Shown here one piece after another: positions 39,009 through 47,616 of a DNA stretch of 64,000 bases; the stretch's first letter is position 1, and the number at the start of each line of letters is the position of its first letter. The notes under the pieces were generated by a model. It ran no database searches, was not told the DNA's origin, and was given only the letters and a program-made list of their open reading frames with translations. The stretch comes from Cylindrospermopsis curvispora GIHE-G1 (lineage in GTDB: Bacteria > Cyanobacteriota > Cyanobacteriia > Cyanobacteriales > Nostocaceae). The position numbers and the translations under genes are program-made. The stretch lies in the NCBI RefSeq assembly GCF_014489415.1, contig NZ_CP060822.1, positions 3,395,501-3,459,500 of the forward strand, given 5' to 3'.

Positions 39009-40046
39009 TTAGTGCAGTTGTACAACTTTAGGTTGTTCAAACATGTGAATAGTATCTACAAAGCGAGCAGTCTTAGACTGAGTAGAGATGACCAAACTTT
39101 GAGTTCTTGCACCACCGTGGAAGAACCGCACACCTTGCATCAAATTACCACTAGTAATACCACAAGCTGCAAACAAGACAGTTTGACCAGATGCCAATTC
39201 ATGAGCATCATAAACTTTATCTGGTTCATTAATACCCATAGAGGAAAGTCTTTCTAAATTAGACTCCTTACTTTCGCCAATCAAACCAGTTTTAACCACT
39301 GCGGGGTCGTAAATTAACTGACCTTGGAAGTGACCACCCAGGGCGCGCATAGCAGCAGCAGAAATTACACCTTCAGGAGCTGCACCAATACCCATGAGAG
39401 CGTGGATATTAGTACCAGCAAAACCGCAAGACAAAGCTGCACCCACATCACCATCAGAGATCAATTGAACTCTTGCACCAGCTTCACGGATCTCCTTAAT
39501 TAAATCATTGTGGCGCTCGCGCTTCATAACAACGACCACCAGTTCCTCAATAGATCGGCCCAAGCATTCAGACAGAATCTTAAGGTTTTCAGTAGCTGAC
39601 TTATTGATATCAACCTTACCCTTAGCTGCTGGGGGTGCGGCCAACTTCTTCATATAGAAGTCAGGAGCAGCAAAGAGACCACCTCGTTCAGAAATTGCTA
39701 AAACTGCCATGGAACCTGGTTGTCCATAAGCTACCAGATTAGTACCTTCGCAGGGGTCAACAGCAATATCAATTTCCATTAACTCATCAGGGCTACAGGA
39801 GATAGCATTGTCTGGATTAGCACAAATTCCCACTTCTTCACCGATGTAAAGCATAGGCGCGTCATCACGTTCCCCCTCACCAATTACAATGCGACCGCGC
39901 ATATAGATTTTATTCATCCGTTCGCGCATAGCTTCTACTGCTACCTGGTCAGCAGTGTTCTTTTCACCCTTACCCATCCACTTTGCAGAGGCGATCGCAG
40001 CTTGTTCGACAACCTCAATAATTTCTAAACCAATTGTATTTTCCAC
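39009..40046 (-). CDS. glpX: Class II fructose-1,6-/sedoheptulose-1,7-bisphosphatase
   Basis: A 345-residue enzyme of the Calvin cycle; in cyanobacteria this class hydrolyses both FBP and SBP. Metal- and phosphate-binding segments [19 protein letters not shown] and KRERHNDLI are present, and the length is typical. The 200-base upstream spacer should hold its promoter. A hemA gene follows on the same strand. Confidence 0.96.
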   Translation of the reverse strand: MENTIGLEIIEVVEQAAIASAKWMGKGEKNTADQVAVEAMRERMNKIYMRGRIVIGEGERDDAPMLYIGEEVGICANPDNAISCSPDELMEIDIAVDPCEGTNLVAYGQPGSMAVLAISERGGLFAAPDFYMKKLAAPPAAKGKVDINKSATENLKILSECLGRSIEELVVVVMKRERHNDLIKEIREAGARVQLISDGDVGAALSCGFAGTNIHALMGIGAAPEGVISAAAMRALGGHFQGQLIYDPAVVKTGLIGESKESNLERLSSMGINEPDKVYDAHELASGQTVLFAACGITSGNLMQGVRFFHGGARTQSLVISTQSKTARFVDTIHMFEQPKVVQLH

Positions 40047-40256
40047 AGGTCTACCCTCTTAATTGCTGATCTTTAGCGACTTTTGCTATGGCTATTTCAG
40101 TCTATAAGTCTACCAAAGTCCGGTACTTCAATGAGAAATACTTTGGATAATCAGTTTGTTAAGTTTTACAACCAGGAGAAGACACCGGTCTATTTTCCTA
40201 TACACAAAGGTAGAATTTTGTCAAGTAAACAAGGATAAGAAGTGGAAGGCAAAAAT

Positions 40257-40781
40257 ATGGAATCCAACTACCTATCACTGGTCAAATATCATCAGGGATG
40301 GATGAGTGAAGCTCTCAAACTAGCAAAGATTGCGGGTGATGCGGGGGAAGTACCTGTGGGATGTGTAATTGTGAATCCCCAGGGTGATTTAATTGGTCAG
40401 GGGGAAAATCGCAAACAACGAGATCAAGATCCTACCGCCCATGCAGAAATTATTGCCATTCGTTCAGCAGCAAGAACCTTACAAAATTGGCATCTAGATC
40501 AATGTACACTTTATGTCACCCTGGAGCCATGTCCTATGTGCGCTGGTGCTATCATTCACGCAAGATTACAGACTTTAGTCTACGCAGTAGACGATCCTAA
40601 AACTGGTGCCATTCGTACTGTTATTAACATCCCTGGTAGTCCTGCATCCAATCACCGTTTACAAGTTATTGGAGGTATGCTGGAATCCGCTTCCCGTGAA
40701 CAATTACAGTCTTGGTTCATATATCAAAGATCCCAAAAAACTCAAAAATCTGCTTACGGATCAAATGGTAATAAGTCATAG
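40257..40781 (+). CDS. tadA: tRNA-specific adenosine deaminase
   Basis: A zinc deaminase that makes inosine at position 34 of tRNA-Arg(ACG). The HAE motif (PTAHAEIIAIRSA) carries the zinc His and catalytic Glu, and PCPMCAGAI carries the two zinc cysteines. The ATG at 40257 (174 residues) has GAAGG seven bases before it; a GTG at 40242, also with an AAGGA site, would add five residues. It is followed after about 100 bases by an acyltransferase gene. Confidence 0.95.
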   Translation: MESNYLSLVKYHQGWMSEALKLAKIAGDAGEVPVGCVIVNPQGDLIGQGENRKQRDQDPTAHAEIIAIRSAARTLQNWHLDQCTLYVTLEPCPMCAGAIIHARLQTLVYAVDDPKTGAIRTVINIPGSPASNHRLQVIGGMLESASREQLQSWFIYQRSQKTQKSAYGSNGNKS

Positions 40782-40882
40782 ACACAAGGTAAAACTGTCC
40801 AGATAGAAAAACAAAAATTACCCAAGAAAATTTACGGTGGAAATAATCCAGTTTGCGTCACATCCGCTAACTACTAACCACC

Positions 40883-41650
40883 ATGAAGGAATCTCACTCT
40901 GCTTCTACCAGTTTCGCGGGTCAGTCTCCAAATATTTGCTTAGATCCTCCCTTTTCCCACACTAGGTCTTGGATTTCTCCCTGGTTAACTCCCTTGGCCT
41001 ATTGGTTAGGATATAATTTGGTTATACCCTGGTTTTTTGGTCGTATTGATGTTGCAGGTCAACAACATATTCCCACCAAAGGTGCAGTGATTTTAGCACC
41101 TACACACCGTTCTCGTTGGGATCCCCTGCTTTTAGCTTATGCTGCGGGGCGTTATATCACCGGACGGGATCTGAGATTTATGGTGATGAGTAGTGAATGT
41201 CGAGGGATACAGGGTTGGTTTATTCTCAGTATGGGTGGTTTTGCTGTCAATCTTCAACGTCCTGGGATCAGATCTCTACGTCATGCTATAGATTTAATTT
41301 TAGGGGGAGAAATGTTAGTTATTTATCCTGAGGGTGGAATTTTTCGAGATGGTAAGATTCATCCCTTAAAATCCGGTATAGCTCGTTTGTCTATAAATGC
41401 TCAATCTCTAGATCCTAATTTAGATATCAAGATTATACCTGTTGCTATTAATTACGATCGACCCTACCCTAATTGGGGAACAAAAGTCAAAATTCGTATT
41501 GGTGAACCAGTTAAAGTTATGGACTATATGCATGGTTGTTTAAAACAGAATGCTAAATATTTAACTAGGGATTTAAGAAGTAAATTAGAAAAAGTTGGTG
41601 ATTCCCAACCAGATTTCTCTTTAGGAACTAATTGTTTAACCAACTCCTAA
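40883..41650 (+). CDS. plsC: 1-acyl-sn-glycerol-3-phosphate acyltransferase family protein
   Basis: A 255-residue membrane-associated acyltransferase. The catalytic HX4D motif is HRSRWD in LAPTHRSRWDP, and the substrate motif is IYPEGGIFRDGKIHP. It likely acylates lysophosphatidic acid in phospholipid and galactolipid synthesis; related paralogs exist, so the exact acceptor is not certain. Its stop shares four bases with the stop of the convergent subtilase gene. Confidence 0.88.
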   Translation: MKESHSASTSFAGQSPNICLDPPFSHTRSWISPWLTPLAYWLGYNLVIPWFFGRIDVAGQQHIPTKGAVILAPTHRSRWDPLLLAYAAGRYITGRDLRFMVMSSECRGIQGWFILSMGGFAVNLQRPGIRSLRHAIDLILGGEMLVIYPEGGIFRDGKIHPLKSGIARLSINAQSLDPNLDIKIIPVAINYDRPYPNWGTKVKIRIGEPVKVMDYMHGCLKQNAKYLTRDLRSKLEKVGDSQPDFSLGTNCLTNS

Positions 41651-43725
41651 TCCCCATAACCAATCAGTAATTCCCAACCATTAAGTTTACCCATATCCTG
41701 GGGAGAACAGTCAACAACATGTAACTGCCAATTTCCCTTAGCTGATGAATTCAGCAGCTGTTTGAGAACTGGTTGGGAACTAACTGTATAGGTTTTTTCT
41801 AAACGGGTTTGTCTTCCTAAAGTGCGACTTTGCAATAACAAAGACTGACCGTTAGGGGGAATCAAATAAATTTCTAGATCTCCCAAAAAATCATGGCTAA
41901 TATTCACGGCAATTCTAATATCATTAATAATAATATTTTGAGGGACCACAATTGTAGTTCTCACTCCTTGTTTTTGCCCATCGGGAATAGTAACCTGATT
42001 TTTATTTTCACCCCTGATCAATTTATTGGCAACCAATCCATTCCCTCGTAATTTTTGGGCTGCTCTTACTGCTTTAGCTGCATTCACCTTACCATAACCA
42101 AACCACAAGCAATGACCATTGCTATTATAAGTACCTCCCTGCAAACCCAATTGGGGATCTGGTTGTGGATCAACAATTTTATCAGTGGTTTCTTGTAAAA
42201 TACGGTTGACTTGTTGAGCGGTTAAATCCGGATTGGCTGATAACATTAATGCTGCTACTCCAGCAACCACAGGGGTAGCACTAGAAGTTCCACCAAAATT
42301 ATTAGTGAAGTTTCCAGGATTGTAACCCGCTTTCCCTATTTGATCTGTTGTCAACATTCCCAGGCCATCTATAGTTGTTGAAATAGTCGGTTGGGTGTAA
42401 ACAAAACCACTTTCTTGAAACCACATTCCCGGAGGAGCATTATTACTAGGAGCGCAAACAGAAATATTCTCTCCCCAATTGCTGTAGGCGGCTTTTTTAT
42501 TTAAACTTGTAGATGCAGAAACGGCAATTACATCGGGATGAATAGCAAAACCACTTAACCACTTGGTTTTGCCTTTTAACAGATCCTTAGGCCAATTCTT
42601 CTCGTCTATTGTACCACTAATGGGACGGTTAGCATTACCTGCTGCAAAAAGAATTACACATCCTTTTCCATTCCGTCCCTGGGTTGCAGCACGGGTAATT
42701 GCTGCTTTTTGGCGTAAAGATAAGGGAAAATAAACCGCAGATGCTCCCCAGCTACAGGAGATAACACTGGCATTGTATTTTAATGCCCAGTTGAATATGT
42801 CCTCAATTGATTCATCATCCAAATATCCAGTTGTACGAATTGGCATGAGGGCACAACCGGGGGCCACACCAACAATACCCTGTCCATTTTCTTCAGCAAC
42901 TGCTAGTCCAGCACAAGCAGTACCATGACTAGTTTCTTGCTCTCCTGGTAGGGGTAAAAAGTCTTTTTCTTTCAAATCTCTGGGAGCAACAATTTTACCC
43001 ACTCCTTGTAAATCTGGGTGGTTCAAATCAAAGGAGTCATCCACAACTGCGACTACCACTGAACGTATCCCACGAGTTATATCCCAAGCTTGCTCTACAC
43101 AAATGTGTGAACTGATCGCCAGTTGATTTCCACCATTGTGATTGAGATACCACTGTTGAGGATAGAGAGAATCGCTGGGTCTGTAATGGGTTTCTTGTTG
43201 AATAAAAACGTTTGGTTCTGCTGCTAAGACTTCTGGCAGGATTTGTAGTTGGTTGGCAATTTTTAGAGGATTATGTGGGGAATGTTTGCTGACTAAAAAT
43301 ATAAAGGTATTGGGTAAATCAGCTATGGGTTGGTCTTCAGTTAGATTAAGTGAAGATGTTATAACACTAGTTTTATCATTATCTAACCCAGCAGCAAATT
43401 GAATTGTTATCTGATCACCCAAATAGACATAGGTGCTAGGGTTATCCTGCAATTGATAAACATGACTGGCAAAAACTACTCTTTGATCGGATCTAGCCTG
43501 GAACATAGACGCTTCTATCTGATCCGGTGCAACAGTGAACAATTCCAACTTAGCTCTGGGGATGGTACGCTGCCATTTTCCCCAGGAGATCCTAGATAAT
43601 TCCTCCTTGCTTAGGTCAGCATGGAAACGAATGGTGAAGCGTTCCGTGGATTTTATGAGAATCAACTCTTCTCCTCCACGTTGTAAAACTACTGGTTGGT
43701 TATTGTTGATCATGTTCTTGATCAT
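41647..43725 (-). CDS. Subtilisin-family (S8) protease with C-terminal P domain, PrcA-like
   Basis: A 692-residue protease. The N-terminal about 190 residues act as a prodomain-like region. The catalytic triad is Asp229 (VVDDS), His267 (SHGTACAG) and Ser481 (GGTSSATP), with oxyanion Asn364. The last about 120 residues form a proprotein-convertase P domain (HDFLGDLEIYLIPPNGQ; GNWQLHVVD). It resembles the calcium-dependent protease PrcA of Anabaena. No signal peptide is evident, consistent with a cytoplasmic or unusual location. Stop-stop overlap of four bases with plsC. Confidence 0.93.
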   Translation of the reverse strand: MIKNMINNNQPVVLQRGGEELILIKSTERFTIRFHADLSKEELSRISWGKWQRTIPRAKLELFTVAPDQIEASMFQARSDQRVVFASHVYQLQDNPSTYVYLGDQITIQFAAGLDNDKTSVITSSLNLTEDQPIADLPNTFIFLVSKHSPHNPLKIANQLQILPEVLAAEPNVFIQQETHYRPSDSLYPQQWYLNHNGGNQLAISSHICVEQAWDITRGIRSVVVAVVDDSFDLNHPDLQGVGKIVAPRDLKEKDFLPLPGEQETSHGTACAGLAVAEENGQGIVGVAPGCALMPIRTTGYLDDESIEDIFNWALKYNASVISCSWGASAVYFPLSLRQKAAITRAATQGRNGKGCVILFAAGNANRPISGTIDEKNWPKDLLKGKTKWLSGFAIHPDVIAVSASTSLNKKAAYSNWGENISVCAPSNNAPPGMWFQESGFVYTQPTISTTIDGLGMLTTDQIGKAGYNPGNFTNNFGGTSSATPVVAGVAALMLSANPDLTAQQVNRILQETTDKIVDPQPDPQLGLQGGTYNSNGHCLWFGYGKVNAAKAVRAAQKLRGNGLVANKLIRGENKNQVTIPDGQKQGVRTTIVVPQNIIINDIRIAVNISHDFLGDLEIYLIPPNGQSLLLQSRTLGRQTRLEKTYTVSSQPVLKQLLNSSAKGNWQLHVVDCSPQDMGKLNGWELLIGYGD

Positions 43726-43836
43726 TAAATATTTTTGATAAAGATACTGGAAACTATGCTTAACTTAGTATGGTGGCCACCCTAGTATATATGAAGTTGG
43801 AGGAATTTTCCCATCAACCCCAAACTATTTGACTTT

Positions 43837-44406
43837 ATGAACCTCAAAACTATTTACTTATTCTCAATAATATTTTTTGGTCTGTCCTTACCCGTCCAAT
43901 CTCAGGTAGTCCAGTCACCAAATAAACCAGTACAAACTAAACCTAATGATAAGCAACCCAGTCCAACCCCAAGCAAGAGCGAAAATACCAATATATTAAG
44001 TATCACAGGGGGCGATCGCCTGATGAAGGAGGGACAGGAAGCGGTGTCTGGCAAAAACTATACTCTAGCGGTCAAAAAACTCCAGGAAGCGCGTCAAATA
44101 TATAATCAGCTATCTACTTTTTACCAAGATTTAAATGCCAGTTTTTCTGGAATTGATTTTAGCATCTCTGATTCCCACCGCAAAAAGGCCCTAGAAACAG
44201 CCCAAAAACGAGATGAAGCAACTTATCAGTTAGCATTGGTACATCGTTCATTAAACCAACCTGATTTGGCCATACCTCTTTTAATTCAAGTCATTAAAAG
44301 TCAAAACCCTACCTGGGAACTAGGCAAAAAGGCTTATCAACAACTGTGGGAACTAGGTTTTGTCGACACACCTTATCCTGGAAAGACAGACAATCCAGGA
44401 AAGTAG
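43837..44406 (+). CDS. Secreted protein with helical TPR-like region, function unknown
   Basis: A 189-residue protein with a signal peptide ([22 protein letters not shown]), a Pro/Lys/Ser-rich low-complexity stretch to about residue 50, then helical repeats ([40 protein letters not shown]) that resemble TPRs. The family is not recognised. A BolA-type gene follows 56 bases downstream on the same strand, then grxD. Confidence 0.75.
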   Translation: MNLKTIYLFSIIFFGLSLPVQSQVVQSPNKPVQTKPNDKQPSPTPSKSENTNILSITGGDRLMKEGQEAVSGKNYTLAVKKLQEARQIYNQLSTFYQDLNASFSGIDFSISDSHRKKALETAQKRDEATYQLALVHRSLNQPDLAIPLLIQVIKSQNPTWELGKKAYQQLWELGFVDTPYPGKTDNPGK

Positions 44407-44462
44407 CAGATTCTGGAATAACTGATAATAATTTAAAGAAGGATGTTTTTTCAGGAATAACA

Positions 44463-44693
44463 ATGATAACTCCCCAACAGGTTGAACAAATGATTAAAGG
44501 AGAACTACCGGATGCACAAGTGCAAGTGCAAGACCTAACCGGTGGTGGAGACCACTATCAAGTAACAGTGGTTTCATCCCAGTTTGCGGGTAAAGGACTT
44601 GTACAACAACATCGGATAGTTTATGATGCTTTAAAACAAGCTATGTCAACCGAGGCGATTCACGCTTTGGCTTTGAAAACATCTGCTCCCTAG
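44463..44693 (+). CDS. BolA family protein
   Basis: A 76-residue protein starting [16 protein letters not shown], with the conserved [16 protein letters not shown] and QHRIVYDAL segments. BolA proteins bind CGFS glutaredoxins through a shared 2Fe-2S cluster and act in iron signalling. The grxD gene lies 35 bases downstream, so the partners are probably co-expressed. An AGGA sequence precedes the ATG at 44463; longer in-frame starts overlap the previous gene and are rejected. Confidence 0.93.
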   Translation: MITPQQVEQMIKGELPDAQVQVQDLTGGGDHYQVTVVSSQFAGKGLVQQHRIVYDALKQAMSTEAIHALALKTSAP

Positions 44694-44728
44694 ACTATTG
44701 ACAATTAACACAACAAGGAATTAAAACC

Positions 44729-45064
44729 ATGACAGTAGAAAACCCAACAGAAATTACAGCAACAATTGATAAATTAGTCAAAGAAAACAAAATAATGGTT
44801 TTCATGAAAGGAACTAAATTAATGCCTCAATGTGGTTTCTCTAATAATGTTGTACAAATTCTCAACACTTTAGGAGTCCCCTTTGAGACCTTTGATGTTC
44901 TTTCTGACTATAACGTTCGTCAAGGTATTAAGGAATATTCCAACTGGCCCACAATTCCCCAGGTTTACATTAATGGGGAATTTGTTGGTGGGTCTGATAT
45001 TTTGATTGAACTATATCAAAAAGGTGAATTACAGCAAAAAGTTGAAGTAGCATTAGCTTCTTAA
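44729..45064 (+). CDS. grxD: Monothiol CGFS glutaredoxin
   Basis: A 111-residue glutaredoxin with [12 protein letters not shown], the monothiol active site that coordinates a glutathione-ligated 2Fe-2S cluster, and the [16 protein letters not shown] glutathione-binding segment. It works in iron-sulfur cluster trafficking together with BolA, whose gene is directly upstream. An AAGGAA site precedes the ATG. Its stop overlaps the stop of the convergent transporter remnant by four bases. Confidence 0.96.
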   Translation: MTVENPTEITATIDKLVKENKIMVFMKGTKLMPQCGFSNNVVQILNTLGVPFETFDVLSDYNVRQGIKEYSNWPTIPQVYINGEFVGGSDILIELYQKGELQQKVEVALAS

Positions 45065-45507
45065 ATATCCTCTTTAATCCCCCTTTTTAATCTAAGGGGG
45101 AACCCGTTGGCAAAGTTTTTATTGAGCCACCAAAAACAAATTACCAACATTGTAGATATCAATAACAGACCAGCTACAGCTCTAAAGGTAATTTGTGTGC
45201 CAAAAACTAGAGCTTCAACTGGTGCATTCGTCACATCTATACTAAAACTAAGATCAGCACTGGTAATAGTCGTAAAAGAGAATATGGCTCCCACCAGGGG
45301 AACTCCTACCGTTTGTCCTAAAATCCTGGATAAGGATAAAAAACCAGAAGCAATACCCAAGCTATGTGATTGAATCATCACAGGTAAAGCCAAATTGACG
45401 ATATAAACATCTAGGGCAAAAATGAACACCCCAATTCCAATACCTAGAACTGTTAACCACCTGTGGGGATTTTGAACTTCTTCTTGCTGGGTGTAAATCG
45501 CTTTCAT
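45061..45507 (-). pseudogene. DHA2-type MFS exporter remnant with large internal deletion
   Basis: About 148 residues. The N-terminus (NPHRWLTVLGIGIGVFIFALDVYIVNLALP) is helix 1 of an EmrB/QacA-like exporter. At HSLGIASGFLSLSRILGQTVGVPLVGAIFS it jumps to the C-terminal region near helix 11, and ends after the last helix. A full protein has about 450-500 residues and 14 helices, so roughly 300 residues are missing while the frame stays open. It is the last gene of the operon behind the homocitrate-synthase-like gene (gap about 47 bases from the ATG). It is almost certainly non-functional as a transporter. Confidence 0.8.
45079..45100. repeat. Inverted repeat inside the 3' end of the MFS remnant
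   Basis: CCCCCTT and AAGGGGG form a 7-bp stem with an 8-base loop, 15 bases after grxD. It could end transcription from either side, and it is coding for the tail of the remnant. Confidence 0.45.
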
Positions 45508-45554
45508 ATTTTTGAGTGGGGTGTTTTTAAAAACCAAATTTTTTGTTTATTTGT

Positions 45555-46736
45555 TTAGGGTATGTCCAGGAGTTTTTCAGATCCTTGAATTTGACAACGG
45601 TCAATAATACTTGGTAAATCCTCCTGAATATCTATGGGTGTACCTCTTTTGGCCATTTCTTTCACTGCTTGTAAGATTTTGCTGACTAAATCTTTATTTT
45701 GTGCCAAATCTTGTCTACCAATGTGAATTAAAGCCTGTTCTACAGCAGTAGATCCAGATTGCATTCCCAATGCTATACCACTTTTCATTCCTAAAGTTTG
45801 GGGATCTAAACTCTGATACAAACTCTCATCTTTTACCACTGCTTTTACGTGAACACCCGCATAATGGGTGAAGGCATTTTTACCAGTTATTGGTCGATTG
45901 GGAGGAATTACAATGTGGGCATATTTACTAACAAAATCATATAAATCTCGCAGAAAATGGAGTTGCCATTTTTTTGCTTCTCCCATGTCAACTAAGTTAA
46001 CCAATAATTCTGCCAAGTCCACAATTCCCGCTCTTTCTCCCAATCCCATAACTGCTGTATCAATCATATCTACCCCCGCTCTATAAGCATCTAAAGCATT
46101 GGTTAGCGCTAGGCCCTTGTCATTATGACAATGTACTTCTATTTGCGGGTATAAACCTTGATTGGCTAGTTCTTCTTTCAAGGTTTTTACCTGCACATAA
46201 ATACTACGACTAGGATCAAAAGGTGTCGTATAACCTGTTGTATCAGCTATACTAACGATGTCCGCCCCCGCTTTAATCGCTGCAGTAGCTGCTTGAACAA
46301 CATTTTCCATAGATGATCTAACTGTATCCTCCGGTGTGTATCTAATTAATAAATCGGGTTTTTGGGTTTTTGCATATTCAATTACTTCTACAATCTTCTC
46401 TATTGCTGCTGATAAACAAATGTTATAGTCTTGTTTCAATCGCTTTTGCGAAACACTGAAAAACACCCCCAAAAAGTCAACTCCGCAATCAATAGCTTTT
46501 TTGACAGCATCTATTTTGCACAGCGAATGAGCACCAATTTTAGCTTTAAGACCCTCCTTAACTATTTGTTGAATAGCCCAAGCAATTTCATTATCTACTG
46601 ATGGATTACCCACCTCAATCACATCTACACCTATTTCATCTAATAACCGGGCAATTACTAACTTTTTTTCCGGAGAAAAATAAACCCCTGGTGTCTGCTC
46701 ACCTTCTCTTAGCGTAGAATCCAGAATTTTAATCAT
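45555..46736 (-). CDS. Homocitrate-synthase-like DRE-TIM metallolyase
   Basis: A 393-residue Claisen-condensing enzyme. The N-terminal DSTLREGEQTPG gives Arg10 and Glu11; metal ligands are His202 and His204 in VHCHND; GLGERAGI and the C-terminal ITGKNAFTHYAGVH follow. His70 (IGAHSLCK) aligns with the 2-oxoglutarate-selecting His of AAA-pathway homocitrate synthases, a position that is Leu in isopropylmalate synthases. It lacks the long regulatory domain of LeuA. It sits 11 bases after a P-loop kinase-like gene in a four-gene operon, not in a nif or leu cluster. NifV function is possible; the product is not proven. Confidence 0.85.
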   Translation of the reverse strand: MIKILDSTLREGEQTPGVYFSPEKKLVIARLLDEIGVDVIEVGNPSVDNEIAWAIQQIVKEGLKAKIGAHSLCKIDAVKKAIDCGVDFLGVFFSVSQKRLKQDYNICLSAAIEKIVEVIEYAKTQKPDLLIRYTPEDTVRSSMENVVQAATAAIKAGADIVSIADTTGYTTPFDPSRSIYVQVKTLKEELANQGLYPQIEVHCHNDKGLALTNALDAYRAGVDMIDTAVMGLGERAGIVDLAELLVNLVDMGEAKKWQLHFLRDLYDFVSKYAHIVIPPNRPITGKNAFTHYAGVHVKAVVKDESLYQSLDPQTLGMKSGIALGMQSGSTAVEQALIHIGRQDLAQNKDLVSKILQAVKEMAKRGTPIDIQEDLPSIIDRCQIQGSEKLLDIP

Positions 46737-46747
46737 ATTATGTTTCT

Positions 46748-47614
46748 TTAATTCAGAAGAAAATGTTTGACTTTTTTAGCTATCTGCTCAGGAGAATTGT
46801 AGGTTGTATCTATCACTAAATTTCTTTCAGGAGCTAATTTTTTCAATGTGGCTTTTGTGCTAACAGGATCATAACTTTTTCGTTCTTCAATCATAATCTT
46901 TAAGCGATCGCGCAGAGCAGATGGTGAATATAGTCCCTGTTCTACCTGAGCCAAAATTGCTGCTGTCTCTTCCGATGAAAATAACTCTGATACTTCTGGT
47001 ATTTCTAGATCTGCAAAGTTGTTATTTTTTCTCACTTCATGATCATGAATAATTTTCATAGGTTTAGCAACGTGATCAAATGAATCATTTCGCATCAGAA
47101 GTCTTTGTAATCGCACATATTCAGAAGCTTCCAGTAACACAAATTTAGCCTTGGGGAGAATTTCTACGGCGTACTTTATTTCATCTTTTCCTCGCAGTCC
47201 ATCAAATATTATAGGAAAGCGTACTTGTAAAGGATGGATTTGTAATTGGCTCAAAACATGAACCATTCCTCCTGGAAATAGTTGTTTATAACGATGGGTA
47301 TAATAGAAACGTGCTAGACGACAGGAAGGTTTAGCTTCTTCTACTTCATCCATTTTCATGATTGTCGGAATAATAAACTGATCAGTTAAAGCACGACGAT
47401 TAGGGAGTAAAGTAAATGCTAGTCCTAAATCCCATAAACTGGCATTGACTGTACTTTTGCCCACACCAGTTAATCCTACCCAAATCAATAAGGGATGCTC
47501 AACTAATGGTCGCCAACCCTGAGAAGTCGAAAACCCAATTCCAATCCCAGGAACTAGTTCTACTAGTTCCACAGAACCTGTTTGAACCGGTTGTTCTTGA
47601 TCTAACTGGTGCAT
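46748..47614 (-). CDS. P-loop NTPase, kinase-like, function unknown
   Basis: A 288-residue protein with a Walker A motif GLTGVGKST at residues 47-55. A lid-like basic stretch LPNRRALTDQF, FDGLRGKDEI (possible Walker B region) and a helical C-terminus follow. The layout is that of a small-molecule kinase or a single-domain ATPase rather than an AAA+ ring protein. I do not recognise a named family. It starts 2 bases after the EamA exporter stop and ends 11 bases before the homocitrate-synthase-like gene, so it probably acts in the same pathway. Confidence 0.75.
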   Translation of the reverse strand: MHQLDQEQPVQTGSVELVELVPGIGIGFSTSQGWRPLVEHPLLIWVGLTGVGKSTVNASLWDLGLAFTLLPNRRALTDQFIIPTIMKMDEVEEAKPSCRLARFYYTHRYKQLFPGGMVHVLSQLQIHPLQVRFPIIFDGLRGKDEIKYAVEILPKAKFVLLEASEYVRLQRLLMRNDSFDHVAKPMKIIHDHEVRKNNNFADLEIPEVSELFSSEETAAILAQVEQGLYSPSALRDRLKIMIEERKSYDPVSTKATLKKLAPERNLVIDTTYNSPEQIAKKVKHFLLN

Positions 47615-47616
47615 GT

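Noticed and set aside
45555-46736. Leucine biosynthesis 2-isopropylmalate synthase
   Set aside because: It lacks the C-terminal regulatory domain and has the homocitrate-synthase-type His at position 70.
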